Shown here piece by piece: positions 17,615 through 26,231 of a stretch of 64,000 nucleotides of DNA. The stretch is from Exiguobacterium artemiae 255-15 (GTDB lineage Bacteria; Bacillota; Bacilli; Exiguobacteriales; Exiguobacteriaceae), in contig NC_010556.1 in NCBI RefSeq assembly GCF_000019905.1, positions 1,266,001 to 1,330,000 of the forward strand, read 5' to 3'. The notes beneath the pieces are model-generated. The model was not told the origin of the DNA and did not search any database. It saw only the letters and a list, made by a program, of their open reading frames with translations. Position 1 is the stretch's first letter; each line of letters starts with the position of its first letter. The translations under genes were made by a program, and so were the position numbers.

Positions 17615-17630
17615 AGGACGTTCGCGTCCT
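17615..17630 (+). promoter_or_regulatory. TTCG-capped hairpin in the GH31 leader
   Basis: AGGACG-TTCG-CGTCCT is a perfect 6-bp stem with a very stable tetraloop, 8 bases before the start codon. The AGGA of its 5' arm is the only Shine-Dalgarno-like sequence near that start apart from GGAAGGA further up, so the hairpin could mask or reposition ribosome binding. Confidence 0.4.
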
Positions 17631-17638
17631 GATCCCGT

Positions 17639-20014
17639 ATGCGCACAATTGACGAATCCCATTTCTATACCCGAGACATGAAACCATTGGCACGACCGGA
17701 AGCGATTGTCCAAGGCGACACATACCGCTTCACCGTTCTCACCAGTCGCCTGATTCGACTCGAGTACGCAGCGGACGGACAATTCGAAGATCGGCCGACG
17801 CAAACCGTTTGGTACCGTGATTTCCCAGTGCCGTCGTACCGGATCGTCGAAGACGAAACGGAGTTGCAAATTATCACGGAACACGTCCATTTGCATTATA
17901 CGAAAGGACCGTTTGCGTCGAACACCCTCTACATCGACGTCCTTGGAAACTTCAGTACGTATTACAGCCGCTACACGTACGGCGGACCGCTCCGGACGCT
18001 TAAAGGAACGGCGCGGACACTTGACCATGCCGACGGGGAGATTCCGCTCGAAGAAGGAATCATCTCCCGCCAAGGCTATGCGGCCATTGACGACTCCGCG
18101 TCGTTCGTCCTGACGGAGGATCATTTCGTCGAACCCCGTCAAGAAGGAGCGCAAGACATCTATTACTTCGGTTACGGTCACGACTACAAACAGGCGCTGA
18201 AAGACTTTTACCGCCTGACCGGTCCGACACCGATGTTACCGCGGCAAGTGCTCGGGAACTGGTGGAGCCGCTACTGGCGCTATAACGAAAAAGAATACAA
18301 GGATTTAATGACCCGCTTCAAGACGGAAGATGTGCCGTTTTCGGTCAGCGTCATCGACATGGACTGGCACGTGACGGACATTCCGGAGAAATACGGCAGC
18401 GGCTGGACCGGCTACACGTGGAACCGCGATCTGTTCCCGGATCCAAAAGGGTTCCTGCAATGGTTAAAGGATGACGACCGGATGGTAACACTCAATCTGC
18501 ACCCGGCCGACGGTGTCCGTGGATTCGAAGAAGCGTATGAGGCGATGGCGGTTGCGATGGGGGTTGATCCGGATACGGAAGACCGGATTCCGTTCGACTT
18601 CTCGGACCGCGATTTCATCGAAAACTATTTCACGAAGTTGCATCACCCGCACGAAGCCGATGGGGTCGATTTCTGGTGGATTGACTGGCAACAGGGCGCC
18701 AACTCGAAGATGAAGGGGCTTGATCCGCTCTGGATGCTCAATCATTACCATGCGCTCGATATCGCGCGGGACGGCAACCGTCCGTTGATCTTCTCGCGGT
18801 ATGCCGGACCCGGCAGTCACCGTTATCCGGTCGGTTTCTCGGGCGATACGTTGATTTCCTGGGCATCGCTCAAGTTCCAGCCGTACTTCACGGCGACGGC
18901 CTCAAACATCGGCTACGGCTGGTGGAGTCATGATATCGGCGGTCACCAGCGTGGGGAGAAGGACGACGAACTGTCGACGCGTTGGCTCCAGTACGGCGTC
19001 TTCAGCCCGATCATGCGTCTCCACAGCACGATGAGTATCTTCAACGGGAAAGAGCCGTGGCGTTACTCGGTTGAGTCGGAACAGGTGATGAAGAAGTATT
19101 TACGACTTCGTCATCAGCTCGTCCCGTACATCTATACGATGAACGCCCGCAATCACTTTGACGGTCTGCCGCTCGTCTCGCCGATGTACTATGAGCATCC
19201 GGAAGACGAACTGGCGTATGCGGTTCCGAACCAATATTATTTCGGTACGGAACTGATGGTCACACCGATCGTCGAGCCGATGAATCCGAAGCTGCACGTC
19301 GCAGCGACGACGGCCTGGTTGCCGGAAGGCGAATGGTTTGATTTCTTCACCGGTCACCGGTACTCGGGCGGCAAACAGATGCGTCTGTTCCGCAAGCTCG
19401 ACGATCAAGGCGTCCTTGCGAAAGCCGGTGCCATCGTGCCGCTTGGTCAACACCTCGAACACTCGAACGCGCTCCACAATCCGGACCATCTCGAACTGTT
19501 GGTTTTCCCGGGCGCCTCGAACCAATTTACGTTGTTTGAAGATGATAATGTCGGTGTCGCACACCGGGACGGGGAAAATGTCGAGACGTCATTCGAACTT
19601 GACTGGGCGGCCCGAACGTTGACGATTGCCACACCGTTCGGCAAACGCGAGCTGTTGCCTGAAAAACGCGAAGTGACGTTAATTCTCCGTGGAGTCAACG
19701 AAGGACACGTCTCCCGGGACGGTGAAGTCCTGCCGAGCCGGTATGATCATCAGACCCAATCATTGTCGGTTGAGCTCGGCGAAATCGGAGAGACACAGGT
19801 CCTGTCGCTCCAGGTCGACATGTCGACGAACGATAACCGGATGGAACGGTTGTATACGTTCCTCGATCAGGCAGAAATCGGGTACGACTTGAAAGACCGC
19901 TTGTACCGGTTGCTGTCGCAACGACTCGATCCGGTCAATATGATGCATCAGTTACAGGCGCTTGATCTTGAGAAAGATCTTGTCGACTGTCTGCTTGAGA
20001 TCATGTTGTTCTAA
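17639..20014 (+). CDS. Glycoside hydrolase family 31 protein (alpha-glycosidase)
   Basis: A 791-residue cytoplasmic glycosidase. An N-terminal beta-sandwich (about 1-190) precedes the catalytic barrel, which shows VSVIDMDWHVTD, the nucleophile region VDFWWIDWQQG (about residue 345), RYAGPGSHRYPVGFSGD, and the acid/base region SHDIGGH (about residue 425). A GH31 C-terminal domain follows, and about 60 residues of extra helical sequence close the protein (from about 730). The FWWIDWQQG form belongs to GH31 proteins other than classical maltases, so the sugar removed is uncertain. No signal peptide. The start at 17639 is the first in-frame ATG after a stop; the next ATG (17678) lacks a ribosome site. 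Confidence 0.88.
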   Translation: MRTIDESHFYTRDMKPLARPEAIVQGDTYRFTVLTSRLIRLEYAADGQFEDRPTQTVWYRDFPVPSYRIVEDETELQIITEHVHLHYTKGPFASNTLYIDVLGNFSTYYSRYTYGGPLRTLKGTARTLDHADGEIPLEEGIISRQGYAAIDDSASFVLTEDHFVEPRQEGAQDIYYFGYGHDYKQALKDFYRLTGPTPMLPRQVLGNWWSRYWRYNEKEYKDLMTRFKTEDVPFSVSVIDMDWHVTDIPEKYGSGWTGYTWNRDLFPDPKGFLQWLKDDDRMVTLNLHPADGVRGFEEAYEAMAVAMGVDPDTEDRIPFDFSDRDFIENYFTKLHHPHEADGVDFWWIDWQQGANSKMKGLDPLWMLNHYHALDIARDGNRPLIFSRYAGPGSHRYPVGFSGDTLISWASLKFQPYFTATASNIGYGWWSHDIGGHQRGEKDDELSTRWLQYGVFSPIMRLHSTMSIFNGKEPWRYSVESEQVMKKYLRLRHQLVPYIYTMNARNHFDGLPLVSPMYYEHPEDELAYAVPNQYYFGTELMVTPIVEPMNPKLHVAATTAWLPEGEWFDFFTGHRYSGGKQMRLFRKLDDQGVLAKAGAIVPLGQHLEHSNALHNPDHLELLVFPGASNQFTLFEDDNVGVAHRDGENVETSFELDWAARTLTIATPFGKRELLPEKREVTLILRGVNEGHVSRDGEVLPSRYDHQTQSLSVELGEIGETQVLSLQVDMSTNDNRMERLYTFLDQAEIGYDLKDRLYRLLSQRLDPVNMMHQLQALDLEKDLVDCLLEIMLF

Positions 20015-20042
20015 AACAAGTGAGATTTGCTAAGAGGACAAA

Positions 20043-20075
20043 AGCAGCGATGGACGCGGTCATCGCTGTTTTTTT
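20043..20075 (+). terminator. Terminator of the GH31 gene
   Basis: AGCAGCGATG pairs with CATCGCTG around a short loop, followed by TTTTTTT. Confidence 0.85.
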
Positions 20076-20156
20076 GTATAGATGATTGCCCCGTTCATTA
20101 GGAGTGAGGTAACAATAGAAAAATTCGTTGCCGATTGTGAGACAAAAGAAATTAAA

Positions 20157-20194
20157 AAGGTGTTCTTCCGCAACCTGCGGAAAGAACACCTTTA
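20157..20194 (-). terminator. Terminator of the DUF1643 gene
   Basis: AAAGGTGTTCTTCCGC and GCGGAAAGAACACCTTT form a long stem just past the stop; on the minus strand TTTTTAATTTC follows. Confidence 0.85.
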
Positions 20195-20200
20195 GTACAA

Positions 20201-20782
20201 TCATTTACGTTTTAATTTCTTCGCCTTCAGCTTCATGTCCGGATACGTAATCATCGGACTGTCATCGACGGTCAGCCGGAGATGGTTCGGTTCACCTTTT
20301 GAAGTGATACCGGAACAATACAGAATGTCGGCATACTGGTCAAACAGCTTTTCGTAGGCCGGCAAATGGTGCATCAGACGGCCGGGCGATCCCCAGCCGC
20401 ACAAGACGACACCGTTCGTTTCCTTGACCCGGCGCAATGTCTCTTCGATGAACTCATAATTGAGTTCGTCGAAACTGGCTTGTGCGAACGGCAGATCTTC
20501 ACTGACGAGCAGGTCCGGCATCAGGCTGATGATATCGTATTGTTTGATCGGACCTTCGACATGTTTTTTCATCAAGTTATAGGCACGCTGCGTCGTCGTA
20601 CCGGATAAAAAAGCATCCGTCGTCCGCGGCGTGTAAATCAGGGCGGCGATGTGTGCGCCGTCCGTGACGTCGTCAAAGATGTAACTCCGTAAATAGCGTT
20701 TTGTTTTTGCTTCGTCAAACGTCGTCTGGACGCGGATTGACGATTCCTCAATCGTCAAGGACGAACGATCGGGCTGTGTCAT
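20201..20782 (-). CDS. DUF1643 domain-containing protein
   Basis: A 193-residue soluble protein of the DUF1643 family. The conserved core is present: Asn/Tyr-rich TTTQRAYNLMKK near residue 65, then DIISLMPDLLVS, and GVVLCGWGSPGRL near residue 125. The family is widespread, sometimes found near mobile elements, and has no agreed function. AAAAGGAGG lies 7 bases before the ATG. It precedes nothing on its strand; the lytic transglycosylase ends up at 20797, 15 bases upstream of its start, so the two may form an operon. Confidence 0.8.
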   Translation of the reverse strand: MTQPDRSSLTIEESSIRVQTTFDEAKTKRYLRSYIFDDVTDGAHIAALIYTPRTTDAFLSGTTTQRAYNLMKKHVEGPIKQYDIISLMPDLLVSEDLPFAQASFDELNYEFIEETLRRVKETNGVVLCGWGSPGRLMHHLPAYEKLFDQYADILYCSGITSKGEPNHLRLTVDDSPMITYPDMKLKAKKLKRK

Positions 20783-20796
20783 GGTGGTGCCTCCTT

Positions 20797-21480
20797 TTAG
20801 TTGGTCAAACGTAAGCTGATGCGAAGGAGTTGGGCAAGTGTCTGCTTTTTGAGATCGAGATCGTTCGCATCAATCGGCTCGATTTTTTGTTGATAGGCAT
20901 CGTATTGGTTGAGGACGTCAATGACATACTGTTCACTGCGATTGTATTCAAACAGTGCAGTTTCAAGCGTTCCTCGGTCCGAATTTTTCGTGACGTCGTG
21001 CTGATTGAGGTACTTCGCGGCCGTGTGGGCGCTGTCCGTCAAATCCGTCGGATCGGCTTTGCCGTCTCCGTTTGCATCGACACCCAGTCCACCGTATTGT
21101 TTGATGGCTTCCGGATCGGTTAAATCAATTCCGTCATGCTCGATGTCGCCAAGTGACGTTCCGCCTTCATATCCCCATCCGACCCATGTCTTCGGCATGA
21201 ACTGGAAAGGGCCGATTGCACCGACGGAAGACTGCATGGCGGACGATTTCGAGAAGATGGTCTCGACGCGGTGAATCGCGGCAAGTAACTTCCAATCGAC
21301 CTCGTAGCGGTCACCGGCTTGTTCGTAGATGTCGATATTCTCGGCTGGGACACCGTACTGTCCATAATAGGTGCGATACAGCTCATTTTGGACACGTTCC
21401 CGGTTTTGCCAGTAGATGATGCTACTACCGATGAGGACGATCAGTACGAACAAGATGCTTAATCGAAAAACTTTTCGCAT
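20797..21480 (-). CDS. Membrane-anchored lytic murein transglycosylase (SLT domain)
   Basis: A 227-residue cell-wall hydrolase that cleaves the MurNAc-GlcNAc bond of peptidoglycan. Residues 7-27 are a single N-terminal membrane anchor. The catalytic Glu is in KLLAAIHRVETIFS (about residue 75); SSVGAIGPFQFMPKTW is the goose-type lysozyme/SLT signature, and an insertion DANGDGKADPTDLTDS resembles an EF-hand calcium loop seen in such enzymes. GAGGAGA precedes the ATG at 21478-21480. Likely followed by the DUF1643 gene in one transcript. Confidence 0.88.
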   Translation of the reverse strand: MRKVFRLSILFVLIVLIGSSIIYWQNRERVQNELYRTYYGQYGVPAENIDIYEQAGDRYEVDWKLLAAIHRVETIFSKSSAMQSSVGAIGPFQFMPKTWVGWGYEGGTSLGDIEHDGIDLTDPEAIKQYGGLGVDANGDGKADPTDLTDSAHTAAKYLNQHDVTKNSDRGTLETALFEYNRSEQYVIDVLNQYDAYQQKIEPIDANDLDLKKQTLAQLLRISLRLTN

Positions 21481-21764
21481 TTTGTTCTCTCCTCTTTCTG
21501 TGATTCCACTGAATGGTATCATATTTCGCAAGCGGCTAATAGTTTTTTTGTAAAGTCCGTTCCCGTGCAACGGTGAGAGCGGTCACATGCAGTGAGAGAA
21601 CAACAGAAATCCTGTCGCAAAGCTTCATTTTAAGAAGGGTTTTCCGATTAAATCGGGTTGTAACGAGTAAAGAAGTTGTTAATTACTGACATCGTCAAAC
21701 TTATCAAAATTTGATAGACTGAATGTCAGATGAAGACATCGTTCATTTTTTAAGATTTTGACGG

Positions 21765-21813
21765 TTGCAGGAATCGTCGATGGGCTTGTAAAATGAAGAG
21801 GTAAACGCTTACA
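21765..21813 (+). promoter_or_regulatory. Promoter and cre site before the 140-residue hypothetical gene
   Basis: Region 21481-21836 holds no gene. TTGCAG (21765-21770) and TAAAAT (21789-21794) with an 18-base spacer form a promoter. GGTAAACGCTTACA (21800-21813) matches the cre consensus at 13 of 14 positions and sits at about the transcription start, a position for CcpA repression. The rest of the gap (21481-21764) shows nothing I can assign. Confidence 0.65.
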
Positions 21814-21836
21814 CATCAAAGGAGATGGACGAAACC

Positions 21837-22259
21837 ATGCGAACGATCACTTCCACTGGCGAACGAAAGAAAACAAGTTGGACTCTGAATATCGGGAGTC
21901 AACCGAAGTTGATGATGGATGGACTGACGGAGAAAGAAACAGATCAAGAACAACGGATCATCTTCGATCACTTTTACATTCCAACAACGGCTACACTGAT
22001 TTTTCGGTTCAAGGAACGTTTCCCGAACCATCTCTGCGAGAACGGGTATGATGTGTATGGAGCAGCAGCATTTGATGAACGGGTCGTGGAATTGATTTCG
22101 AACTGGTTCATCGAACTGGTCACCGTCTTGACGGCCATTCAACGTACGAAAGGCATCCAGCACTTTTTGATTGAGGGTGGGGTCGCCAAACGGACGGATT
22201 TCCTTCCGACCGTGCGCCGGACCTGCCGGGCACTTGAATCAACAGTTGATATCACATAA
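21837..22259 (+). CDS. Hypothetical protein under cre control
   Basis: A 140-residue soluble protein I do not recognise. It is mixed alpha/beta by eye, with TATLIFRFKERFPNHLCENGY near the middle and a helical C-terminal half rich in charged residues. Two in-frame ATGs are possible: 21825 directly abuts AAAGGAG, so the ATG at 21837 (12 bases after GGAG) is preferred, though the spacing is long. The cre site and own terminator show a catabolite-regulated single gene. Confidence 0.6.
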   Translation: MRTITSTGERKKTSWTLNIGSQPKLMMDGLTEKETDQEQRIIFDHFYIPTTATLIFRFKERFPNHLCENGYDVYGAAAFDERVVELISNWFIELVTVLTAIQRTKGIQHFLIEGGVAKRTDFLPTVRRTCRALESTVDIT

Positions 22260-22266
22260 TTCGTTA

Positions 22267-22297
22267 GACCGCCGGCCGACGCCGGCGGTCTTTTTTT
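22267..22297 (+). terminator. Terminator of the 140-residue gene
   Basis: GACCGCCGGC and GCCGGCGGTC arms with a 4-base loop, followed by TTTTTTT. Confidence 0.92.
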
Positions 22298-22305
22298 GGT
22301 AGACG

Positions 22306-22344
22306 ACAAAACGGTCCCTCACCGTAGAAGCAGATGAAGGGACC
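22306..22344 (-). terminator. Terminator of the gene at 22405-23304
   Basis: ACGGTCCCT and AGGGACCGT arms; on the minus strand TTTTGTCG follows. Confidence 0.7.
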
Positions 22345-22404
22345 GTCATTGAAAAAATGATTTTGGAAACAGACGAGGAAAAGGCTTCCTTGTAGTCGAA
22401 AGCA

Positions 22405-23304
22405 TTACATAGGGTTCGAGAAGTTTTTTTCAGCCGCCCGACACGCCCGGAGCAAGGCATCCTTGAAGAACCGGTCTTCTTGCGAGGCAAGCATACGGGT
22501 CGCTTCCTCGTCACCGCGAAGTGACTTGCCAAGCATCTGGATGACTTTGACCCAGCGCCGGACGTGGTCGAGCTGCGGACGTCCCATCGCGACGTAGACC
22601 GTGAACCAGTCATTTTGATCACGGCGGATCATCCGTTGGAAGAGTGACTTCGCGAGATCGACTTCTTCCGTCGACGGGACCGTCATCGTCTCGAAGTACT
22701 CCCGGAGTGAAGCAATGGCCGTGACATAGGCTTCTTTGACGTCAGCGGACGGTTGATGTTTTCCGTAGTCGGACGTCGACAGATGGATCAAGGCCGGTTT
22801 CTTTTCAATTCCGGTGATCCAGGCGGACATCGTCTTGCTGCTTTTGACCGCTTGCCGGTTGGCGACGGGCAGTTTGGCCGTCACTTGGCCGACCTTGCCG
22901 ATGACGTTGACTTTTCCGTTACGTTCCTGGACTTCCGTCACAGTCATTTCGACCGTATCGCCCATTTCGAACGGGATCGCTTTCGGTTGGAGTTTTTCAC
23001 CGGCCGTCAACGGCGCACGTTTGCGGATCATCCGTAACGCTTCTTGCTCCATCCGGTCGTCGAGCGACCAAAGGTGTTCCGGCGGGACGTTACGGAAACG
23101 GCGGCGGCGCACTTTGATGTATTGATCGAGGGCATCGGCAGCCTGCTCCCGGGACATCTCGCCGGCAGCGACCGGTCCGATGATATCGCGGAGTGTGATT
23201 GATTCGAGTCGTTCCATGATTCCTTCGAATGGAATCAGCTCCATCACGTAGAGGCTGCTGACGACGAGTTCACATTCGCGGGGCGTAAGAGGGCGTTTGG
23301 CCAT
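22405..23304 (-). CDS. Hypothetical protein with an OB/S1-like central segment
   Basis: A 299-residue soluble protein of unknown function. The N-terminal third is helical and basic (YIKVRRRRFRNVPPEH). The middle (about 105-165: GDTVEMTVTEVQERNGKVNVIGKVGQVTAKLP) has the alternating strands of an OB/TRAM/S1-like beta barrel, hinting at RNA or nucleic-acid contact; this is inference. The C-terminal third is helical (REYFETMTVPSTEEVDLAKS). AAAGGAAG lies 9 bases before the ATG. Confidence 0.6.
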   Translation of the reverse strand: MAKRPLTPRECELVVSSLYVMELIPFEGIMERLESITLRDIIGPVAAGEMSREQAADALDQYIKVRRRRFRNVPPEHLWSLDDRMEQEALRMIRKRAPLTAGEKLQPKAIPFEMGDTVEMTVTEVQERNGKVNVIGKVGQVTAKLPVANRQAVKSSKTMSAWITGIEKKPALIHLSTSDYGKHQPSADVKEAYVTAIASLREYFETMTVPSTEEVDLAKSLFQRMIRRDQNDWFTVYVAMGRPQLDHVRRWVKVIQMLGKSLRGDEEATRMLASQEDRFFKDALLRACRAAEKNFSNPM

Positions 23305-23345
23305 AAATTGACTTCCTTTCCAGTTGCTTGATGTTTCTAGTATAC

Positions 23346-23387
23346 CAAAAAAAAGTCACCATCACCTCTACGGGTGATGATGACGAT
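23346..23387 (-). terminator. Terminator of the DUF2922 gene
   Basis: GTCACCATCACC and GGGTGATGATGAC arms; on the minus strand TTTTTTTTTGG follows. Confidence 0.88.
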
Positions 23388-23401
23388 GAGTTTTTCTCCG
23401 C

Positions 23402-23608
23402 TTAAATGACGTAGGCGGATTCCGAACTGTTTTGCAACTCGGCCTGGCTCAACTTGACGAGCCCGTCATGGAACGGGTCATGGTCGACCATCAGTTGTCC
23501 GAGTGCCTTGATCTCGGTGACCGACGTATCGGGTTTCGCACCCGTCAGGCGTAAGCGGTACGGTTTTTTGAGTAACGTATCGAATGTCAGAACAATCGTG
23601 TGTTCCAT
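23402..23608 (-). CDS. DUF2922 family protein
   Basis: A 68-residue protein with the DUF2922 pattern: an N-terminal strand pair (TIVLTFDTLLKKPYRLRLTG) and a helix (SVTEIKALGQLMVDHDPF). Small DUF2922 proteins occur across Bacillales next to a DUF1659 partner, as here; their job is unknown. AAGGAGG lies 6 bases before the ATG at 23606-23608 (a TTG one codon earlier is open but badly spaced). It follows the DUF1659 gene by 34 bases and is probably co-transcribed with it. Confidence 0.8.
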   Translation of the reverse strand: MEHTIVLTFDTLLKKPYRLRLTGAKPDTSVTEIKALGQLMVDHDPFHDGLVKLSQAELQNSSESAYVI

Positions 23609-23642
23609 CAAATTCCTCCTTTAATTGATGTAGTGAAGTGCC

Positions 23643-23870
23643 TTAAGCATTAAGTAAAGCGAAGTCACGGCTGATTTCCGTGTGTGTGTACGAGCCGGCA
23701 AGCATCTTACCGATTGCCTGACCGATTGACGCGACGACTTGTGGTTCAAGATCGGACCGCAGACCGTTAAAGCGACGGCGGGCGAGAACAGCATCCCCGT
23801 TTGGTGTCACCTTGTCGTTTCGTTCGAAGACGACGACTAAACTGGTTTTGATTTCTTCAGCTTGTGTCAT
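23643..23870 (-). CDS. DUF1659 family protein
   Basis: A 75-residue protein matching DUF1659: TSLVVVFERNDKVTPNGDAVLARRRFNGL, then a helix with the conserved Ala-Ile residues (VVASIGQAIGKMLAG). It is first in a two-gene unit with the DUF2922 gene. AAGGAGGTG lies 8 bases before the ATG at 23868-23870. Function unknown; the pairing is the only clue. Confidence 0.8.
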   Translation of the reverse strand: MTQAEEIKTSLVVVFERNDKVTPNGDAVLARRRFNGLRSDLEPQVVASIGQAIGKMLAGSYTHTEISRDFALLNA

Positions 23871-23938
23871 GTGTATCACCTCCTTCGCCCTTATTGACAG
23901 GACGAAAACAGGAAATGTTCGGAAAGGATGAAAAAAGT

Positions 23939-24934
23939 ATGGTCTGGTTACGATTTTTACGACGGATGTCCTTTTTGAGGATGCGGACGCTCGCCTATGC
24001 GTCGTTTCTGTTTGTTTTCGGTGTCGCCTTAATCATGTATCTGGCGGAACCGGACACGTTCGGAACTTACTTCCGGGCCGTCTACTGGACGATGACGACG
24101 GTCGTGACCGTCGGGTACGGGGACTTTTTCCCGAATACGGATTTCGGACGTTTCATGACAATCTTCGTCTTCATCTTCGGGATCGGGATCGTCGGCGGTC
24201 TGATTTCAAAACTCGTCGACGGAGTCCAATTGATACGCAATCAAAAGGAAAGAGGGTTATTGCAAGTGAAAGAGACGGGACACACGTTAGTCTTCGGATA
24301 CAGCCGCCGTTCAAAACACGTCATCGACGAATTGCTTGAAACAACGGACGTCATCCTGATCGATGATCTCGAGCGGGAACCGTTCAGCCATCCGCGGTTC
24401 CATTATGTCAGCGGTGACCCGGCGCTGGACGCGACGTTACAGCGGGCGAATATCAAAAAAGCGACCCGGGCGATCGTCCTCGCCGATCATTCGATTCCAC
24501 CGGCGCTTGCTGACGGCCGGACGCTGTTGATCGCGGCGAGCATCGAACGGGCGAATCCGAACATCTATACGATCGTCGAGATGATGCTCGAGGAACATCT
24601 CGACAGTTTTGAACAGGTCAAAGTCGATGAAGTGTTGCTCGGCGACGAAACAGTCGCTCGGATGGCGATACTCGCCGCCTACCATCCCGGTGTCTCGAAA
24701 GTCGTGACGAATCTCTTGACGAAAGATGGGGACGGGATGTTTTCGCTTCCCGCCAAACCCGAGTGGCAGACGTTTCGTGATGCCTTTCATATCCTGCTCG
24801 AAGACGGGGTGACGATTTTATCGGACGGTAAACGGCTCGATTTGAACCGGCGGTTAAACGAACCGATTCCTCCGAATACGACACTGATCGTCCTATGCAG
24901 TGAAGAAACCGCGCAGCGGATTGGAGCTGTCTGA
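23939..24934 (+). CDS. Potassium channel with TrkA-N (RCK) domain
   Basis: A 331-residue ligand-gated K+ channel subunit of the MthK/YugO type. Two TM helices (about 15-35 and 75-100) flank the pore loop with the selectivity filter TVVTVGYGD (about residue 60). The cytoplasmic RCK/TrkA-N domain starts near residue 115 (HTLVFGYSRRSKHVIDELL) and regulates gating. In B. subtilis the homologue YugO carries electrical signalling in biofilms. I chose the ATG at 23939 (AAAGGA 10 bases upstream); an ATG at 23915 is also possible and would add 8 residues. It diverges from the DUF1659 gene. Confidence 0.88.
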   Translation: MVWLRFLRRMSFLRMRTLAYASFLFVFGVALIMYLAEPDTFGTYFRAVYWTMTTVVTVGYGDFFPNTDFGRFMTIFVFIFGIGIVGGLISKLVDGVQLIRNQKERGLLQVKETGHTLVFGYSRRSKHVIDELLETTDVILIDDLEREPFSHPRFHYVSGDPALDATLQRANIKKATRAIVLADHSIPPALADGRTLLIAASIERANPNIYTIVEMMLEEHLDSFEQVKVDEVLLGDETVARMAILAAYHPGVSKVVTNLLTKDGDGMFSLPAKPEWQTFRDAFHILLEDGVTILSDGKRLDLNRRLNEPIPPNTTLIVLCSEETAQRIGAV

Positions 24935-25002
24935 GGAATAGGATTACATTAATTCTTTTTCGGGTATAGTAAATACATTTACTATGCAGAGGAGAAAAGT
25001 GT

Positions 25003-25695
25003 ATGACAAACTCACAACCAGAATGGATTCAGGAATTATTTGAGACGGTCGATCAAGGGGAATTAAAAGATGTTCCGAAATTACTTTATATGGCGTTGAC
25101 GTTAGAACCAAGTTATTTCACAAAAGCAGTTAGTCGGTTAAATCAACGGCTCGAAGTCGAAACGTTACAGGAAGTCTCGGAACTGTTGACGGTCTATCGT
25201 CAATTCTTCATTTCCGCCAATCCGTCGGAAGAATACTGGTCGATTGCCTGGAACGAATTGATTCAGACGATGCACCATTTCATTGACCGCAATGAAGCAC
25301 AACAGTTGTTTAAAGAACATATTGATTTGATTGATTGGTGGTCAAGTGAATCGTTATTGTCGTTACCAAGTTGGTTGACGGTACTCGATCTCGCAGAACG
25401 AATTGATGCACTTGAACAATTTTCCAGTTACTTACCAGACATTTTTGAGAGCTACGCTTTGGAGACGGCGAAGGATGAACCGTTTGCCCGCCTCGCTTGG
25501 TACGCGCTCGCCAGTGGTCAACAGGATTTACTGACACCGTTCCGGTCACGGATTGAGCAGTCGGACGTACCGGTCATCCGATCACTCGGCGATGCGGATT
25601 TACTCGATCAAATTGATACGACACGGGTTCGTATGTTAAAGTCTAAGGATAACGAACCGATAGAATTGATGTTTGATCGAAAATGGACATTATAA
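25003..25695 (+). CDS. Hypothetical all-helical protein
   Basis: A 230-residue acidic, soluble and apparently all-helical protein (ELFETVDQGELKDVPKLLYM, ELLTVYRQFFISANPSEEYW). I do not recognise a family; repeated helical pairs would fit a TPR/HEAT-like solenoid, which is inference. AGAGGAGA precedes the ATG by 8 bases. TACTAT-like -10 sequence lies just upstream near 24980. Next gene follows after 59 bases. Confidence 0.6.
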   Translation: MTNSQPEWIQELFETVDQGELKDVPKLLYMALTLEPSYFTKAVSRLNQRLEVETLQEVSELLTVYRQFFISANPSEEYWSIAWNELIQTMHHFIDRNEAQQLFKEHIDLIDWWSSESLLSLPSWLTVLDLAERIDALEQFSSYLPDIFESYALETAKDEPFARLAWYALASGQQDLLTPFRSRIEQSDVPVIRSLGDADLLDQIDTTRVRMLKSKDNEPIELMFDRKWTL

Positions 25696-25754
25696 ATTAA
25701 CTCATAGAAAGTGACATCTAGATACTACACGAATTTAATCCAAGGGGTGTAGGG

Positions 25755-26171
25755 ATGATACACGTCAATTTGCCGCGAGGTGATTATGTCGTTTTAGTGG
25801 AGATCAACCGGGAAGTCTTGCTGTGCCATTCATTAGAAGAAGCAGAGCAGGCGGAACGCGATCGGTATGAGCTGGTCGGACGGATGAGCGAACGTTTGCC
25901 GTCTGAAGTGATTGGTCCGTCGATTGCTGATTTTGTCCGGTTCTCCACCGGTTTTATCGGAGAAGCCGTGACGTGGAGCGAGGCAGAGGAAGCCTTCTTC
26001 TGCCAACAGTTCGAGACGTTTGACGGATCACCGCTCGGAGAAGATTTGACCGGGATTGATGCCAAACGTTGGCGTGCCGTTCTCGTCCGTTATTACTCCT
26101 ATGTCACGATCGGAAAAATCATTCCATTTGAAGTCAGCGAAGAGTCCGATGGGACGATGCCATTTTTTTAG
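25755..26171 (+). CDS. Hypothetical protein
   Basis: A 138-residue acidic soluble protein without recognisable family. It starts with strands (YVVLVEINREVLLCHS) and then helices (LEEAEQAERDRYELV). GGGGTGTAGGG precedes the ATG. It lies between the helical protein gene and the protease gene, all on the plus strand. Confidence 0.55.
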   Translation: MIHVNLPRGDYVVLVEINREVLLCHSLEEAEQAERDRYELVGRMSERLPSEVIGPSIADFVRFSTGFIGEAVTWSEAEEAFFCQQFETFDGSPLGEDLTGIDAKRWRAVLVRYYSYVTIGKIIPFEVSEESDGTMPFF

Positions 26172-26231
26172 TCCGTTTGGATCAGCACATCAATAGAATC
26201 GGCGTGTCAAAAGAGAAGGGCAGGGTCCACA

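Noticed and set aside
17639-17700. GTG-started leader peptide before the GH31 gene (GTG at 17609)
   Set aside because: The short frame (7 codons) has its Shine-Dalgarno-like sequence directly abutting the GTG, so translation is unlikely.
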